The translations under genes were made by a program, and so were the position numbers. A stretch of DNA of 64,000 nt from Cryomorphaceae bacterium 1068 (GTDB lineage: Bacteria; Bacteroidota; Bacteroidia; Flavobacteriales_D; Cryomorphaceae): assembly GCA_027214385.1 (NCBI GenBank), contig JAPVXR010000002.1:124001-188000 (forward strand), given 5' to 3'. Shown piece by piece: positions 36,454-47,103 of this stretch. The stretch's first letter is position 1. The number at the start of each line of letters is the position of its first letter. The notes under the pieces were generated by a model, which was not told the DNA's origin, did not search any database, and saw only the letters and a program-made list of their open reading frames with translations.

Positions 36454-36840
36454 ATGAGTTTTAAATTTCCAAAAGCCGAAAAAATTTGTTCGAAGTACGA
36501 GATCGATGCGCTTTTTGGTGAGGGCAGAAATTTCCGTTCCGGCTCTTTGAGTTTTAAGCTCTTGCTTCAGGAAACGCAAGAATGGCCGCATTTAAAATTT
36601 CTCGTGGTTGTGCCAAAAAGGCGGGTTAAAAAAGCGGTGGATCGCAATCGGCTTAAGAGACAGATACGTGAAGTCATTCGACTCAATAAAAAAGCAATCG
36701 AAAATGAAGTCGTAAATTCCAATAAAAGGCTTTTGATTGCCGTTATTTACAACGGGCAACCAAGATCGAAGTATTCACAGCTTGAGTCAAACTTTGTCAG
36801 AATGATCAATGAGACTCCAAAAGTGATTAACAAGATTTAA
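36454..36840 (+). CDS. rnpA: ribonuclease P protein component
   Basis: 128 aa from the ATG at 36454; the ATG at 36406 would place a terminator inside the gene. Small basic protein that assists the RNase P RNA in trimming tRNA 5' ends. The family motif is KRRVKKAVDRNRLKRQIREV (about 54-73), with KFLVVVPK just before it. rpmH is not adjacent, so the classical rpmH-rnpA pair is split. A CtpA-like gene follows 71 bp later. Confidence 0.92.
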   Translation: MSFKFPKAEKICSKYEIDALFGEGRNFRSGSLSFKLLLQETQEWPHLKFLVVVPKRRVKKAVDRNRLKRQIREVIRLNKKAIENEVVNSNKRLLIAVIYNGQPRSKYSQLESNFVRMINETPKVINKI

Positions 36841-36911
36841 TTGCCAATAGTAGCCAAAGCAAGGTATAGCTTGAATTTCTGTTTTAAATTTAGTCCTCAA
36901 TTCACGGATAT

Positions 36912-38567
36912 ATGAAGGTTAAGGGAAAGAAAATATTTGTAGGTGCAGCCATTTTGGTTGTAGGTTTTTTAGGAATACGAGCCGTAGCTCCGGGCGATAA
37001 TTTCTTCGAAGTTTCAAAGAACTTGGAAATTTTTGCGACGCTATACAAAGAGTTGAACCTCTACTACGTAGATGAAACTCAACCTGGCGATCTGATGAAA
37101 ACGGGTATTGATGCTATGCTTGAATCACTCGATCCATATACCAACTACATTACGGAGAGCAATATTGAAGATTACCGCTTTATGACCACGGGTCAGTACG
37201 GCGGAATCGGGAGCTTAATTCGATCTATTGATGGAGACGTTTACATCTCCGAGCCCTATGAAGACTCTCCTGCGCAAAAGTCGGGATTGCGTGCTGGCGA
37301 CAAAATTATAATGATCGATGGCACCGACATCAAAGACAAAGATCAAGAAGAAATTAGCTCTTTACTGAAAGGTCAATCGGGAACCGGGTTGAAGGTGACC
37401 TACGAAAGGTTTGGCATGATGAACGAAGTTGAAATCACTCGTGAAGAGATTAAGATTCCTGATGTGCCTTATTACGGCATGCTTGATGACGAAGTGGGCT
37501 ATATCAGCCTGAGTAGTTTTACTCAAACAGCGAGTAAAGAGGTGCGCGAGGCCTTTTTAGAGCTGAGAGATAAACAAGGGATGACGAAATTGATTTTCGA
37601 TCTGAGAGGAAACGGTGGAGGATTGCTCCGTGAAGCTATCAACATTGTAAACTTTTTTGTTCCGAAAGGACAAGAAGTAGTTCGTACAAAAGGAAAGATT
37701 TCTGAATGGGACCGAACCCATGTTGCATTAAATGAGCCTCTAGACTTGGAAATGCCTTTGGTCATCTTGGTTGATCAAGGAAGCGCCTCGGCTTCTGAAA
37801 TTGTTTCAGGGAGCATCCAAGACTTGGATCGCGGAGTGGTTGTAGGAAACACCACCTTCGGTAAAGGACTTGTTCAGCAAACGAAGGACTTGCAATACAA
37901 CAGTATGTTGAAACTAACTGTGGCAAAGTATTACATCCCAAGTGGTCGCTGTATCCAAAAGCTGGACTACTCGCACAAGACAGAAGATGGAAAAGTGGAA
38001 GAAGTACCCGATTCCCTTTTGAAGAAATTTGAAACCAATAGTGGCCGGGTTGTAATGGATGGACGAGGAATTGAACCTGACGTAAAAGTCGAGAATGGAG
38101 AAATTCCCCACGTGGTAATCAGCCTGCTTACAGAGAATCTCTTCTTCAAATATGCTAATGATTATGCAAAGGATCGAGAATCTATTGCCGATGCAGCTGA
38201 CTTCAAACTGACTGATGACGGCTACAATGAGTTCGTAAAATATTTAGAAGGAAAAAACTATTCCTACACGACCGACACCGAAAAGGAATTTGAGAAACTG
38301 GTTACCGTGGCGAAGGATGAAAAGTATTACGGAATAACCGAGGAGGCCTTTAAGCAAATGGAAGAGGCCATAAGCTCGAAGAAAGACAATGATCTGGAAA
38401 TCTTCAGAGGTGATATTGAGCCAATTCTTGAGAACGAGATTGTATCTCGATATTATTACCAAAAGGGCAGAATTCAAAATAGCCTGGCGGAAGATCCCGC
38501 GATCGATTCTGCTATGACAATCTTTACCGATTCTGAAAAGTACAGCCAAATCTTAACGCCTCAATAA
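36912..38567 (+). CDS. S41 family carboxyl-terminal processing peptidase (second copy)
   Basis: 551 aa: N-terminal anchor (about 5-25), PDZ domain (YGGIGSLIRSIDGDVYISEP, about 95-175), S41 domain with catalytic Ser in GSASASEIVSGSIQ and Lys in TFGKGLVQQTKD, then SGRCIQKLDYSHK. The extra C-terminal part (about 420-551) is charged and helical. Periplasmic. It has only moderate resemblance to the S41 protein encoded at 16163. It is followed one base later by an O-antigen-ligase-like gene. Confidence 0.93.
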   Translation: MKVKGKKIFVGAAILVVGFLGIRAVAPGDNFFEVSKNLEIFATLYKELNLYYVDETQPGDLMKTGIDAMLESLDPYTNYITESNIEDYRFMTTGQYGGIGSLIRSIDGDVYISEPYEDSPAQKSGLRAGDKIIMIDGTDIKDKDQEEISSLLKGQSGTGLKVTYERFGMMNEVEITREEIKIPDVPYYGMLDDEVGYISLSSFTQTASKEVREAFLELRDKQGMTKLIFDLRGNGGGLLREAINIVNFFVPKGQEVVRTKGKISEWDRTHVALNEPLDLEMPLVILVDQGSASASEIVSGSIQDLDRGVVVGNTTFGKGLVQQTKDLQYNSMLKLTVAKYYIPSGRCIQKLDYSHKTEDGKVEEVPDSLLKKFETNSGRVVMDGRGIEPDVKVENGEIPHVVISLLTENLFFKYANDYAKDRESIADAADFKLTDDGYNEFVKYLEGKNYSYTTDTEKEFEKLVTVAKDEKYYGITEEAFKQMEEAISSKKDNDLEIFRGDIEPILENEIVSRYYYQKGRIQNSLAEDPAIDSAMTIFTDSEKYSQILTPQ

Positions 38568-38568
38568 G

Positions 38569-40104
38569 TTGGCCTTAGATTCCGGAAGGCTTCATAAATA
38601 CCGGCTTTATATCATTTGCCTTTTGGCAATTGGGATGCCGAATTTGAATCTCTTAATGAGCATAGGAATTATCCTTTTGCTCATTTTTTGGTTTATTGAT
38701 CCTGGAGTAAAAAAAGGAATCAGTCGATTAACGTTCAATAACCCTGCGACCTGGATGGCGGGGCTTTTTGCTCTTCACCTGATCTGGTTGATCAACACTT
38801 CTGATTGGGCTTACGCGGCTAAGGACTTACGTATAAAGCTTCCCCTGCTTGTTTTAGCTTTGGCATTGGGAACCATTAAACTTTCCCGAACCGATTTAAA
38901 GAAGGTATTCGTTGCATTAGGTATTGGGATATTTATAGCCACCATGGTAGGATACTACCTCTATTTCTCCGACCCTATGGTGAAGATGGATCCCAGAAGT
39001 ATGGCCCCGGATATTTCTCATATCAGACTTAGTCTGATGATTGTGGTTTTCATCGGTGGATGTCTTGAGTTTTTTAGTGAGGTGGGTGCTAAATGGAAAC
39101 TGTTTTCGATCATTTCAGTTTTGAATGCGTTGGTATTCCTCTACTTTCTCCAAACGCTTACGGTCCTTTTTGTTCTTTTTGGTGGCCTGGGGATTCTTTT
39201 GATCAGACAGGTTATAATCAGATCGGGAAAAGGTGTGAGAATTATTGTTTTAGCAAGTTTGGTAGCTATTCCTGTCTTTTTGGCCTTTGCTATGAAGAGC
39301 TATTATTCGAGCTATTTTGAGCTTGCAGACGATGCACTTCCAATGATGGATAAGACCGCTGAGGGCAATGGTTACAACCACTATGACACCTTGCAGATAG
39401 AGAATGGGAATTACCTCTACGCAAATATTTCGGAGCATGAAATGGTAGATGCTTGGAACGAGCGCAGTGAAGTGAAAATAGACTTTGACCCCAAAGAGAC
39501 CAATGTCCTTTTCGATAGACTTTTACGCTACCTCACTTCCAAGGGTCTGGCAAAAGACAAGCGAGGTGTCGAGAGTCTTTCCTCTCAAGATATTGCAAAC
39601 ATTGAAGCAGGATTTCCTGCTGTAGCATATGCGGAGAAGTCTGGGTTGGAATTGCGGATACACACATTTTTGCACGGAACCCATTTGTACTTGACCAAAG
39701 GCGTTTTGCAAGGTTCTTCATTCTATCAGCGGTTTGTGTACTGGCAAATAGGGTATACGTTGGCACGTGAAAACCTGCTCGCAGGTGTGGGCACAGGGGA
39801 TGTCAAGCAATCTTTCAATGATGCATACGTCGATTTTCCAATTTTTATAGAGTCGAAATATCGCCACCGAGCTCACAATCAATACATCACCTTTTTAGTC
39901 ACTTTCGGGCTGCTTGGCTTCATCTATTTTTTAGCGTTTCTGGGAGTCTTAATATATAGGTGGAGGAATCACAGGCTATTCCTCTTCTTTGCCATTGTAG
40001 CCCTTGTTTCTTTCTTGTCTGAAGACACTTTGGAGACCCAAGCAGGAGTTACCTTCTTTTCATTCTTTGTGGGTCTCTTTTCCGCTGCCTCATCAGAGGA
40101 TTAG
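38569..40104 (+). CDS. O-antigen ligase/polymerase family membrane protein
   Basis: 511 aa, TTG start one base after the previous stop. About ten hydrophobic segments. The Wzy_C/WaaL signature is near residues 390-440: QRFVYWQIGYTLARENLLAG, then VGTGDV and RHRAHNQYITFLVTFGLLGF with the conserved His. Between the helix ending near 240 and this motif lies an unusually large soluble loop of about 150 residues (to about 390), which should face the periplasm. It would ligate or polymerise a lipid-linked glycan. The next gene is a glycosyltransferase. Confidence 0.78.
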   Translation: MALDSGRLHKYRLYIICLLAIGMPNLNLLMSIGIILLLIFWFIDPGVKKGISRLTFNNPATWMAGLFALHLIWLINTSDWAYAAKDLRIKLPLLVLALALGTIKLSRTDLKKVFVALGIGIFIATMVGYYLYFSDPMVKMDPRSMAPDISHIRLSLMIVVFIGGCLEFFSEVGAKWKLFSIISVLNALVFLYFLQTLTVLFVLFGGLGILLIRQVIIRSGKGVRIIVLASLVAIPVFLAFAMKSYYSSYFELADDALPMMDKTAEGNGYNHYDTLQIENGNYLYANISEHEMVDAWNERSEVKIDFDPKETNVLFDRLLRYLTSKGLAKDKRGVESLSSQDIANIEAGFPAVAYAEKSGLELRIHTFLHGTHLYLTKGVLQGSSFYQRFVYWQIGYTLARENLLAGVGTGDVKQSFNDAYVDFPIFIESKYRHRAHNQYITFLVTFGLLGFIYFLAFLGVLIYRWRNHRLFLFFAIVALVSFLSEDTLETQAGVTFFSFFVGLFSAASSED

Positions 40105-40122
40105 TTTCTCTAACTTTAGGGT

Positions 40123-41238
40123 GTGATCAATAAAGAAAAAATCGGAATTCTGATCTACGGTAAGAAGATGAACGCATCAAAACGTGAAATTCTTACTGCA
40201 GCTAAGATTATAAATAGGGGCGATTTTGGTATAACCCTTTTTGGTATGAGCAAAGGCAAGCTTAAGGCCGCTGCATCGCATGCCCGTCTCAATTATGTCA
40301 AACTCGGTAAAATTGCAGGTCGCCATGATTTTGACGCTTCTCTTAAGTTTACCAAACTGCTTAAGGACAAAGAAATTTCGACCGTTATTTTTCGGAATCA
40401 TCGTTCGACCAATCTTCTGGTTACGGCCAAGTTTCTAATGAAAGGCAGATTAAGGCTGGTTTTTATTCAGGATAGACATTTGTCTGAGATGAGGCCTGAT
40501 TTCTTGCATACGTTTCGGTTCAATCAAATCGATGCTTGGATCACACCGATCAACCAAACAGCCAACAGCGTAAAGGCAGCCACTCATCTCGCTTTAGACA
40601 AAGTTCACGTTTTGCCTCTTCCCATTCCCAGAAAACCATTCCAGTTTGATGAAGATGAAAGAAGCTTGAGGAAGTCAATCCTTTTCGGTGATTCTGAGAG
40701 GATGGTAATAGGATGGAGTTTGCCGCAAAACCAAGAGCTGATTCAGCGCACGGGAAGGAAGCTCTTGCAGTTACTCAGATTGAATAAGGGAATAAACCTT
40801 TGTTTGAACCTACAAGGATCTACACTAGAGGATTTTTTCGCGGAGATTCCTGAAATGCACGCTTTCAAAGATGTCATTAGAGCGACCCCATTTGATCACC
40901 ATGATGCCGATATGTATGCCCATTTGGATGCATTATTTATTGATCCTGAAAGGGAACCTTTTGTAGGAATTACCAGAAGAGCTCTCATGGCTGGTGTTCT
41001 GCCTATAGCACCAAAATCACTGGTATCAGATGAATTACTGGAGAACGGTAAGATTGGTGTAATTTACACGGATAGGGATACTGCTGAGGTATTTGAAGAA
41101 GCTATGAACACGGCTTTTTTGAATTCATTCAAGATCACAAGTCAGGAGTATGTAGGTGAGAAATACACAAAAAAGCGCTTCAAGGAAAACCTTGAAGCGC
41201 TTATACATGCTTTACCTAAAAAGGCTCGTGCTCGCTAG
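40123..41238 (+). CDS. glycosyltransferase, GT4-like
   Basis: 371 aa, GTG start. The C-terminal half has the GT-B donor-site pattern: GWSLPQNQELIQRTG (about 202), then DALFIDPEREPFVGITRRAL (about 266) with an E-x7-type region and MAGVLPIAPKSL. The N-terminal half is less typical. It follows the O-antigen-ligase-like gene by 18 bp, so they may work on one glycan, for example LPS core. Its 3' end overlaps the convergent subtilase gene by 4 nt and contains that gene's terminator. Confidence 0.7.
   Translation: MINKEKIGILIYGKKMNASKREILTAAKIINRGDFGITLFGMSKGKLKAAASHARLNYVKLGKIAGRHDFDASLKFTKLLKDKEISTVIFRNHRSTNLLVTAKFLMKGRLRLVFIQDRHLSEMRPDFLHTFRFNQIDAWITPINQTANSVKAATHLALDKVHVLPLPIPRKPFQFDEDERSLRKSILFGDSERMVIGWSLPQNQELIQRTGRKLLQLLRLNKGINLCLNLQGSTLEDFFAEIPEMHAFKDVIRATPFDHHDADMYAHLDALFIDPEREPFVGITRRALMAGVLPIAPKSLVSDELLENGKIGVIYTDRDTAEVFEEAMNTAFLNSFKITSQEYVGEKYTKKRFKENLEALIHALPKKARAR
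41173..41202 (-). terminator. terminator of the subtilase gene, inside the convergent CDS
   Basis: On the minus strand, AAGCGCTTCAAGG pairs with CCTTGAAGCGCTT (13 bp perfect, TTTT loop) and is followed by a T-run. It begins 33 nt after the subtilase stop codon (41235) and lies wholly inside the end of the opposing glycosyltransferase gene. Confidence 0.8.
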
Positions 41239-43898
41239 AGTGTCTTAACCCATTTCCCTGAGCGGAGGTCTTTTCCATCAATCGTTTGCAGTCTGTAGAT
41301 GTACATTCCGTTTTCCAGCTCTGAAACATTGATCTGTTGTAACCCTTGGTAAACTCTCAAGGCTTTTACCTCCTTGCCTGAGATATCGAAAATTCGGAAC
41401 AACACATTTTCGCCACTCACGGCTTTGGTCAAATTGAAATCGAGGTTGAAGTTATTTCCTGAAGGATTTGGATACAACCCAAAGGCCACTACGCCATTAT
41501 TCTCGTTTACTGAGGTCACATCAGCGATGGTGATGCAGTAATCTTCAGTCTCTCCCCAATTAAAAGTCTCGCAAGTAGAAACGTCATCTGGAATCCCGAA
41601 ACCTCCCACATACTTCATAGCAATTCTCATTCTGGTGGCCCCGAGCAGCGCATCTTCTGGAATGGTAAGGTCACCTTCAACAGGTGCAGAAGACCCTTGA
41701 TCAGAGCTTAGCAATTCCTCATCATTGGAGAATGTTCCGTTTTGATCCAAATCTATCCAAACTTTGAAGAACTCATCAAATGTTTGTCCGTCAAACCCGG
41801 GAGTTAGAACAGTTTCGTAGGTTTCTCCTTGGCCTAAGATGATGTCAAAGTCTTCAAACAATTGGTATCCACCGTTATTTCCTGTTTCGAAGGTGTAGTC
41901 ACCAATGACTATCTCATCAATGAACTCCTCTGAGCTATCCTCTCCAAAATTGGCGCAGTAGGTATTGTCAAGACAAGCACCACAACCTTTGGTACGTGCA
42001 TTACTCACTATACCGGCATCTTGATCTTCTGCACAAGAGGGCGTAACGAGAAATTCATAATCCGTGCATGACTCGAGCCCGTCGATTGTGGCATCATTAA
42101 CCTCCTCGTAGTTTCCAAAAAGGATCCAGTCATCTGTTCCTAGCGCACGGTAATAAAGATTGTATGACGCTACTCCGAAATCAGTAGACCACGAAACGTC
42201 AGCTTCTGTTTCTACAGATGTTTCTGCTATGAAAGTTTCAGGAACAACACAGCAACCCAAGGTTGAAATGGTCAAGCAAGAAGTATACACTACTTCACCG
42301 CCTTCTTCGCAAGATGAGCCGATTTCAAAGTCGTAAGTCGTGCAGATGCTCAGGGTGTCAAGAACCAATGAAGTACCTTCGATTCCTTCCACTACGATCC
42401 AGTCTTCGCTGTCTTGTGGTTTGAACCTAACGGTGGCTCCATTTCCTGATACGTCAACCCAAGAAATAGTATATACCGTGTCATCTTCCAATTGAGATTC
42501 GAAAGCTAAAGGTGGAATGCAGACATTTTCGTCTAGACATCCGTTCATGATTTCTAGCATGCTGTTGAAGGCGTTGATTCTTCCACCCGTTACTGTTTCC
42601 CCAACCAAGTTTGGAACGATATCTATCCCGTCAAATAATGCTTGACGGACCAAATCAGCCCCGGCTTGAGGGTCATTTCTCACGAATTCAGCAAAGCTTT
42701 CGCATGGAGCTGAATACAAAAGGGCAATGACTCCAGCTGTTAGCGGAGAGGCAAATGAGGTTCCCGATGTAGAAGTGTATCCGTTATTTCCTGCGGTGGT
42801 TACCACATCTTCTCCGGGTGCTCCGAAGTCTACTGTGGTAGCTCCGTAAGCTGAAAAAGTTCTTTGATCATTGTTATTGGTTGCAGTTACACTGATCATG
42901 TAATCGCTTGGAGCCGCCGTCGGGATGTCTCCCGTTACATCAATATTGATGTTTTGGTTTGAAGTAGCTCCGCAATTTAGAATTCCATACGTTCCCAGCG
43001 TGTCGTAGAAAGCACTCCAGAGTGGAACTTCATCAGGATCTCCGAAATCGATACCCCAAGATGCGTTGGTGGCTACTACGAATGCTCCGGATTCTCCCTC
43101 GCTCTGATCGTAACGCTGCCGCATTACAAGAGGGTAGTTATAGGCCTCAATTACAGAAGCTTCGTTCCCTAGGTTTTCACCTGTTACGGACATGATTTTC
43201 ACATCCCAGTTTGCACCGATCACTCCGATTTCGTTTCCTCCCGTTGCGCCGATCATTCCCATTACGTTGGTTCCGTGTCCACCTTGAAACACACCTTGAT
43301 CATTTTCATCGGCAACATTCCAACCGAAGAAATCATCTACGTATCCGTTTGCGTCATCATCAATGCCATTGTCAGGTATTTCTTCGTTGTTTCTCCAAGC
43401 ATTAGCCTGTAAGTCGGGATGATTGAGATTCCCGCCTTCTATTACGCAAACTACAATGGTATCTCCCATCGCAGTAGTACCACCTGTAGTTAGGCCCCAA
43501 GCCAGATCAATGTCTATATCGGCATCTTCCGTACCTCCATCTTCTCCTGTGTTTTCCAGATGCCATTGGGCAGTATACAGAGGGTCGTTTACTTCATCAC
43601 AACGCTCTTTTACAAAGTGATTGAATTGAGCCAAACTCACTTTTGGATTCGACCGTAAGTCATCCAGAAGTGCTTGTGCATTTGAGCTTTCATCAAATAG
43701 AAAGCGATAAATATTCATGGGACCCGATAGAAGTTTGTCTGAATGCAGGTTGCCATATTCTGCAGCAAGCTGTTCAGGAGTCACACCTTTTTTCAGTTGG
43801 ACGAGGATCTCTCCTTCTACTCTGGCCATTTGCCCGTCCATGTAAAAGGATAATAAGGCAGTAAATACAGCCGTAAAGAGTAAAGCTTTAAATCTCAT
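41235..43898 (-). CDS. secreted S8 subtilisin-like peptidase with fibronectin III and a T9SS-type C-terminal domain
   Basis: 887 aa. Signal peptide (about 1-23, ends FYMDGQMA), a propeptide-like region, then the S8 domain: VVCVIEGGNLNHPDL (about 149-163), GGHGTNVMGMIG (His208) and GTSFASPLTAG (catalytic Ser). The usual Asp of the VIDTG motif is Glu154 here. After it come two fibronectin type III-like repeats (about 470-640), a GEVED-type domain (ending TFNWGETEDYCITI), and a C-terminal domain ending FGLYPNPSGNNFNLDF to the end, of T9SS type. It should be exported and bound to the surface or released. Its terminator lies in the opposing gene. Confidence 0.9.
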   Translation of the reverse strand: MRFKALLFTAVFTALLSFYMDGQMARVEGEILVQLKKGVTPEQLAAEYGNLHSDKLLSGPMNIYRFLFDESSNAQALLDDLRSNPKVSLAQFNHFVKERCDEVNDPLYTAQWHLENTGEDGGTEDADIDIDLAWGLTTGGTTAMGDTIVVCVIEGGNLNHPDLQANAWRNNEEIPDNGIDDDANGYVDDFFGWNVADENDQGVFQGGHGTNVMGMIGATGGNEIGVIGANWDVKIMSVTGENLGNEASVIEAYNYPLVMRQRYDQSEGESGAFVVATNASWGIDFGDPDEVPLWSAFYDTLGTYGILNCGATSNQNINIDVTGDIPTAAPSDYMISVTATNNNDQRTFSAYGATTVDFGAPGEDVVTTAGNNGYTSTSGTSFASPLTAGVIALLYSAPCESFAEFVRNDPQAGADLVRQALFDGIDIVPNLVGETVTGGRINAFNSMLEIMNGCLDENVCIPPLAFESQLEDDTVYTISWVDVSGNGATVRFKPQDSEDWIVVEGIEGTSLVLDTLSICTTYDFEIGSSCEEGGEVVYTSCLTISTLGCCVVPETFIAETSVETEADVSWSTDFGVASYNLYYRALGTDDWILFGNYEEVNDATIDGLESCTDYEFLVTPSCAEDQDAGIVSNARTKGCGACLDNTYCANFGEDSSEEFIDEIVIGDYTFETGNNGGYQLFEDFDIILGQGETYETVLTPGFDGQTFDEFFKVWIDLDQNGTFSNDEELLSSDQGSSAPVEGDLTIPEDALLGATRMRIAMKYVGGFGIPDDVSTCETFNWGETEDYCITIADVTSVNENNGVVAFGLYPNPSGNNFNLDFNLTKAVSGENVLFRIFDISGKEVKALRVYQGLQQINVSELENGMYIYRLQTIDGKDLRSGKWVKTL

Positions 43899-43992
43899 GT
43901 TTGGTGGTGGTATTGTTCAATTAATTTCTCGCACTGCAAGATCACAAATTAACAACTCAGAAACCCTTGCTCTTGTTCAGAATATTGGAATT

Positions 43993-46467
43993 CTATTCTT
44001 TGTAGAAGACCCTTTTCACTCGGGTAGATATATTGGTCAGAACTTCATACGGAATCGTGTTAAGGTTTTCAGCCAAAGTGTAAATGGAATTATTTTCGCC
44101 GAAAATTTCCACCTCGTCACCTTCATCGCATTCGATTTCAGATAGATCGATCATGGCCATGTCCATACATATGTTTCCGATTAAGGGCGCAAATTTATCG
44201 TTGATAAAGACCTGACCGGTGCCATTGCCAATTGCTCTGGGCAATCCATCCGCGTAACCCATGGCTATTACTCCTATCCTTTTTTCTGAATCCAAAACCT
44301 TCTCTGGAGAGTAACCGATTCCCTCACCTTTTGGAACGATTCTGATCTGTGATAAGACGGTTTTTAGCCGACTGATTGGCTGCAGCTTTTGCCTGAATTT
44401 TTCGTTTGAGGAAAGTCCATACAATCCCAGTCCAAGCCGTACCATATCCATTTGAGCGTTTTTATGTCGCAATATTCCATTCGAGTTCAGAATGTGGCGA
44501 ATGAACCCCGTGATCCCTTTTTGCTCTAGTCTTTTGCAAGCTTCATCAAATCGATCGATTTGTCTTTTTGTCGATTGATCAAATTTTTCATCATCGCTTC
44601 CAGCCAAGTGAGAAAAAGCCGAATATACTTTGACTTCAGATTTTAAAGAAAGAAGTTCGCATGACAAACGATCGATTTCATTCAAGTCAAAGCCCAATCT
44701 GTTCATTCCCGTATTTACCTTCAGGTGAATGCGGTAAGGCATTTTCTCCGAATGAACGGACAATGCCTTGGTGAATTTGTCCAAGGTCAGGAAGCTGTAG
44801 ATCTGCGGTTCCAGCTCATACCTTATCATCGAGTCGTATGCTGAAGAGACGGGGTTAAGAACCATAATCGGCGTTTTGATCCCTGATTCTCGGAGCGCGA
44901 TTCCTTCGTCGGCGTAAGCTACAGCCAGATAATCTACCCCGGCATATTCTAATGCCGCTGCTACTTCCGAACTTCCGCTCCCATATGCAAAAGCCTTTAC
45001 CATTGCCATGATTTGAACCGATGGATTGAGCAATGACCTGATGTAGTCAAGATTCTGATTCATCTTGTTCAAGTCTATTTCCATAACGGTCTCATGGGTC
45101 TTTTGCTCCAGTCTATGAACAATTCGTTCAAAGCGAAACGCCCTCGCTCCTTTTACAAGAATGGCCATTTCCTCAAAATCTTTCTCGCTGAATGAATTCA
45201 AAAAGGCTTCGGTATCTTCGAATAGGCGGATATTCAAATCGCCGAATATTGAGGAATTTGCTCCGATCTCTTCACCTATAGCAAAAATGTGTTCGATACC
45301 TTTTCTGTTTATAATATCTGACACCTCGGTATATAATGAAGCCGGATCTTTACCCGTTTGCAAAATATCGCTTAAGATCAAAGTCTTGCCTCGTCCTTGA
45401 GCTTGCATGGCCAGGAAGTCCAGCGCAATGTCCAAAGAGGCTAAATCTGAATTATAGGAATCATTGATGATGGTACATCGGTTTATCCCTGTGCGCTTTT
45501 CGAGGCGCATAGCTATAGGGCTCAGGTTCGAAAGCCGATGGGCAATTTTAGCTTTATCAATGCCTTCTTGCAGTAGATATAACCAGCAATGACAGGCATT
45601 TTCTATTGAGGCATCGTCAGAAAACGGAATAGTTACCTCCATTTCATTTCCGTTGTAATTGCCTCGAATGACAGATTGATTCGATTCCTTTATCGTATCT
45701 AGAATGACCAGATCACATTTGGAATCTTCACCCCAGGTCAAGTTTTTTCCGCTGTATTCAGCGGCAATCACTTCTTGCAATAAGGTGTGGTTGCGACAAG
45801 AAATCAATATTTCGGTACTGCTAAACAGTTTTAATTTCTCCGATGTTTTTTCTCGAAAGTCTTGAAAGTTTTCTTGGTGCGCAGGGCCAATATTCGTGAA
45901 GATGCCGATGGAGGGTTTTACCATTTTTGCCAAGTGGCTCATTTCACCATTTTTGGAAATACCGCACTCTAGAATAGCCAAATCGTTTTCCTTGGTCATG
46001 AGCCAAATAGATAAGGGAACGCCTACTTGAGAGTTGTAGCTTCTCGGGCTTCTCACGATTGAAAAGTCCGGTTGGAGCAGCTGAAATAGCCACTCCTTTA
46101 CAATCGTTTTGCCATTGCTTCCCGTTATTCCCACCACCGGATATGAAAATCTTTGTCGATGGGTAGCAGCCAGCACTTGCAAAGCTTTGAGCGGATCTTC
46201 AACGCGCAAAATGTTCGCATTGGGAAATTTGTTTCCATCGATTGTGTCAGACACGACAAAACTTCTTACACCTCTTATGTAAAGTTCCTCGATGTATTTG
46301 TGGCCGTCATTTTTTCCGCTAATCAGCGCAAAGAATAAGAAGCCATCTCCGCCGACATAAGTGCGGCTATCGGTCAGTAAATCTTGTATAGGTTCATCAA
46401 TGTATATGGAGGCTTCAGCACCAATGATTTGAGCGATTTCTGAGATCTGGTATGAGGTTCTACTCAT
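43993..46467 (-). CDS. MurF-alanine racemase fusion
   Basis: 824 aa. The N-terminal half is UDP-N-acetylmuramoyl-tripeptide:D-Ala-D-Ala ligase: P-loop [14 protein letters not shown] (about 113-126), then the MurF-type [17 protein letters not shown]. The C-terminal half (about 455-824) is PLP-dependent alanine racemase: cofactor Lys in [28 protein letters not shown] and [15 protein letters not shown]. So one protein both makes D-Ala and, with D-Ala-D-Ala, completes the peptidoglycan precursor. This fusion is known in Bacteroidota. It overlaps tdk by 8 nt. Confidence 0.95.
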   Translation of the reverse strand: MSRTSYQISEIAQIIGAEASIYIDEPIQDLLTDSRTYVGGDGFLFFALISGKNDGHKYIEELYIRGVRSFVVSDTIDGNKFPNANILRVEDPLKALQVLAATHRQRFSYPVVGITGSNGKTIVKEWLFQLLQPDFSIVRSPRSYNSQVGVPLSIWLMTKENDLAILECGISKNGEMSHLAKMVKPSIGIFTNIGPAHQENFQDFREKTSEKLKLFSSTEILISCRNHTLLQEVIAAEYSGKNLTWGEDSKCDLVILDTIKESNQSVIRGNYNGNEMEVTIPFSDDASIENACHCWLYLLQEGIDKAKIAHRLSNLSPIAMRLEKRTGINRCTIINDSYNSDLASLDIALDFLAMQAQGRGKTLILSDILQTGKDPASLYTEVSDIINRKGIEHIFAIGEEIGANSSIFGDLNIRLFEDTEAFLNSFSEKDFEEMAILVKGARAFRFERIVHRLEQKTHETVMEIDLNKMNQNLDYIRSLLNPSVQIMAMVKAFAYGSGSSEVAAALEYAGVDYLAVAYADEGIALRESGIKTPIMVLNPVSSAYDSMIRYELEPQIYSFLTLDKFTKALSVHSEKMPYRIHLKVNTGMNRLGFDLNEIDRLSCELLSLKSEVKVYSAFSHLAGSDDEKFDQSTKRQIDRFDEACKRLEQKGITGFIRHILNSNGILRHKNAQMDMVRLGLGLYGLSSNEKFRQKLQPISRLKTVLSQIRIVPKGEGIGYSPEKVLDSEKRIGVIAMGYADGLPRAIGNGTGQVFINDKFAPLIGNICMDMAMIDLSEIECDEGDEVEIFGENNSIYTLAENLNTIPYEVLTNISTRVKRVFYKE

Positions 46468-47068
46468 CGTTTTTAGCGGAAGTTTCTTCTTGAATCTTTG
46501 CTCTCAAATAAGCCTCACGACTCAAAGGTTCATATCGGTCGAGTTCTCCCAGCTCAATCGTCGCTGATCCGCCGCTTATTCTGTGTGAATAGTTTGCAAG
46601 CTTTCCCGTTTTCACGCAGATGGCGTGCACCTTGGTGACGTATTCGGCTACAGCCAAAACGTTGGGCATGGGCCCAAATGGGTTGCCTTGAAAGTCCATA
46701 TCCAATCCGGCCACGATCACTCGAATGCCCTGATCGGCCAATTGATTACAGACATTGTGCAGGTTGGTGTCAAAAAATTGAGCTTCGTCGATACCGATTA
46801 CATCTACATCAGAGGCGAGTAGCAAAATGTTTTCGGAAGAATCTACCGGTGTGCTTCGGATGGAATTTCGGTTGTGGCTGACTACCTCTTCATCGTCGTA
46901 GCGCGTATCAATGCGGGGCTTAAAGATTTCAATTCTTTGATTCGCTATTTTGGCGCGATTGAGTCGCCGAAGCAATTCCTCTGTCTTCCCTGAAAACATG
47001 GATCCGCAAATGACTTCAATCCAGCCTCCTCCCGGTTTTTTTGATCTGACGTTGTCTTCTAAAAACAT
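46460..47068 (-). CDS. tdk: thymidine kinase (TK1 type)
   Basis: 202 aa. ATP loop [15 protein letters not shown] (about 22-36), lid and Walker [10 protein letters not shown] (about 91), and the nucleoside loop [19 protein letters not shown] (about 150-168). TK1 proteins usually hold a zinc with four Cys, including a CxxC near this loop; here only one Cys remains (AICVKTG), so the zinc site seems lost. It salvages thymidine to dTMP. It is first in tdk-murF/alr. A TAAATTTG element lies about 50 bp upstream. Confidence 0.92.
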   Translation of the reverse strand: MFLEDNVRSKKPGGGWIEVICGSMFSGKTEELLRRLNRAKIANQRIEIFKPRIDTRYDDEEVVSHNRNSIRSTPVDSSENILLLASDVDVIGIDEAQFFDTNLHNVCNQLADQGIRVIVAGLDMDFQGNPFGPMPNVLAVAEYVTKVHAICVKTGKLANYSHRISGGSATIELGELDRYEPLSREAYLRAKIQEETSAKNDE

Positions 47069-47103
47069 ATAATCCTAAACACAACCATTCAGGCAATATG
47101 CCT

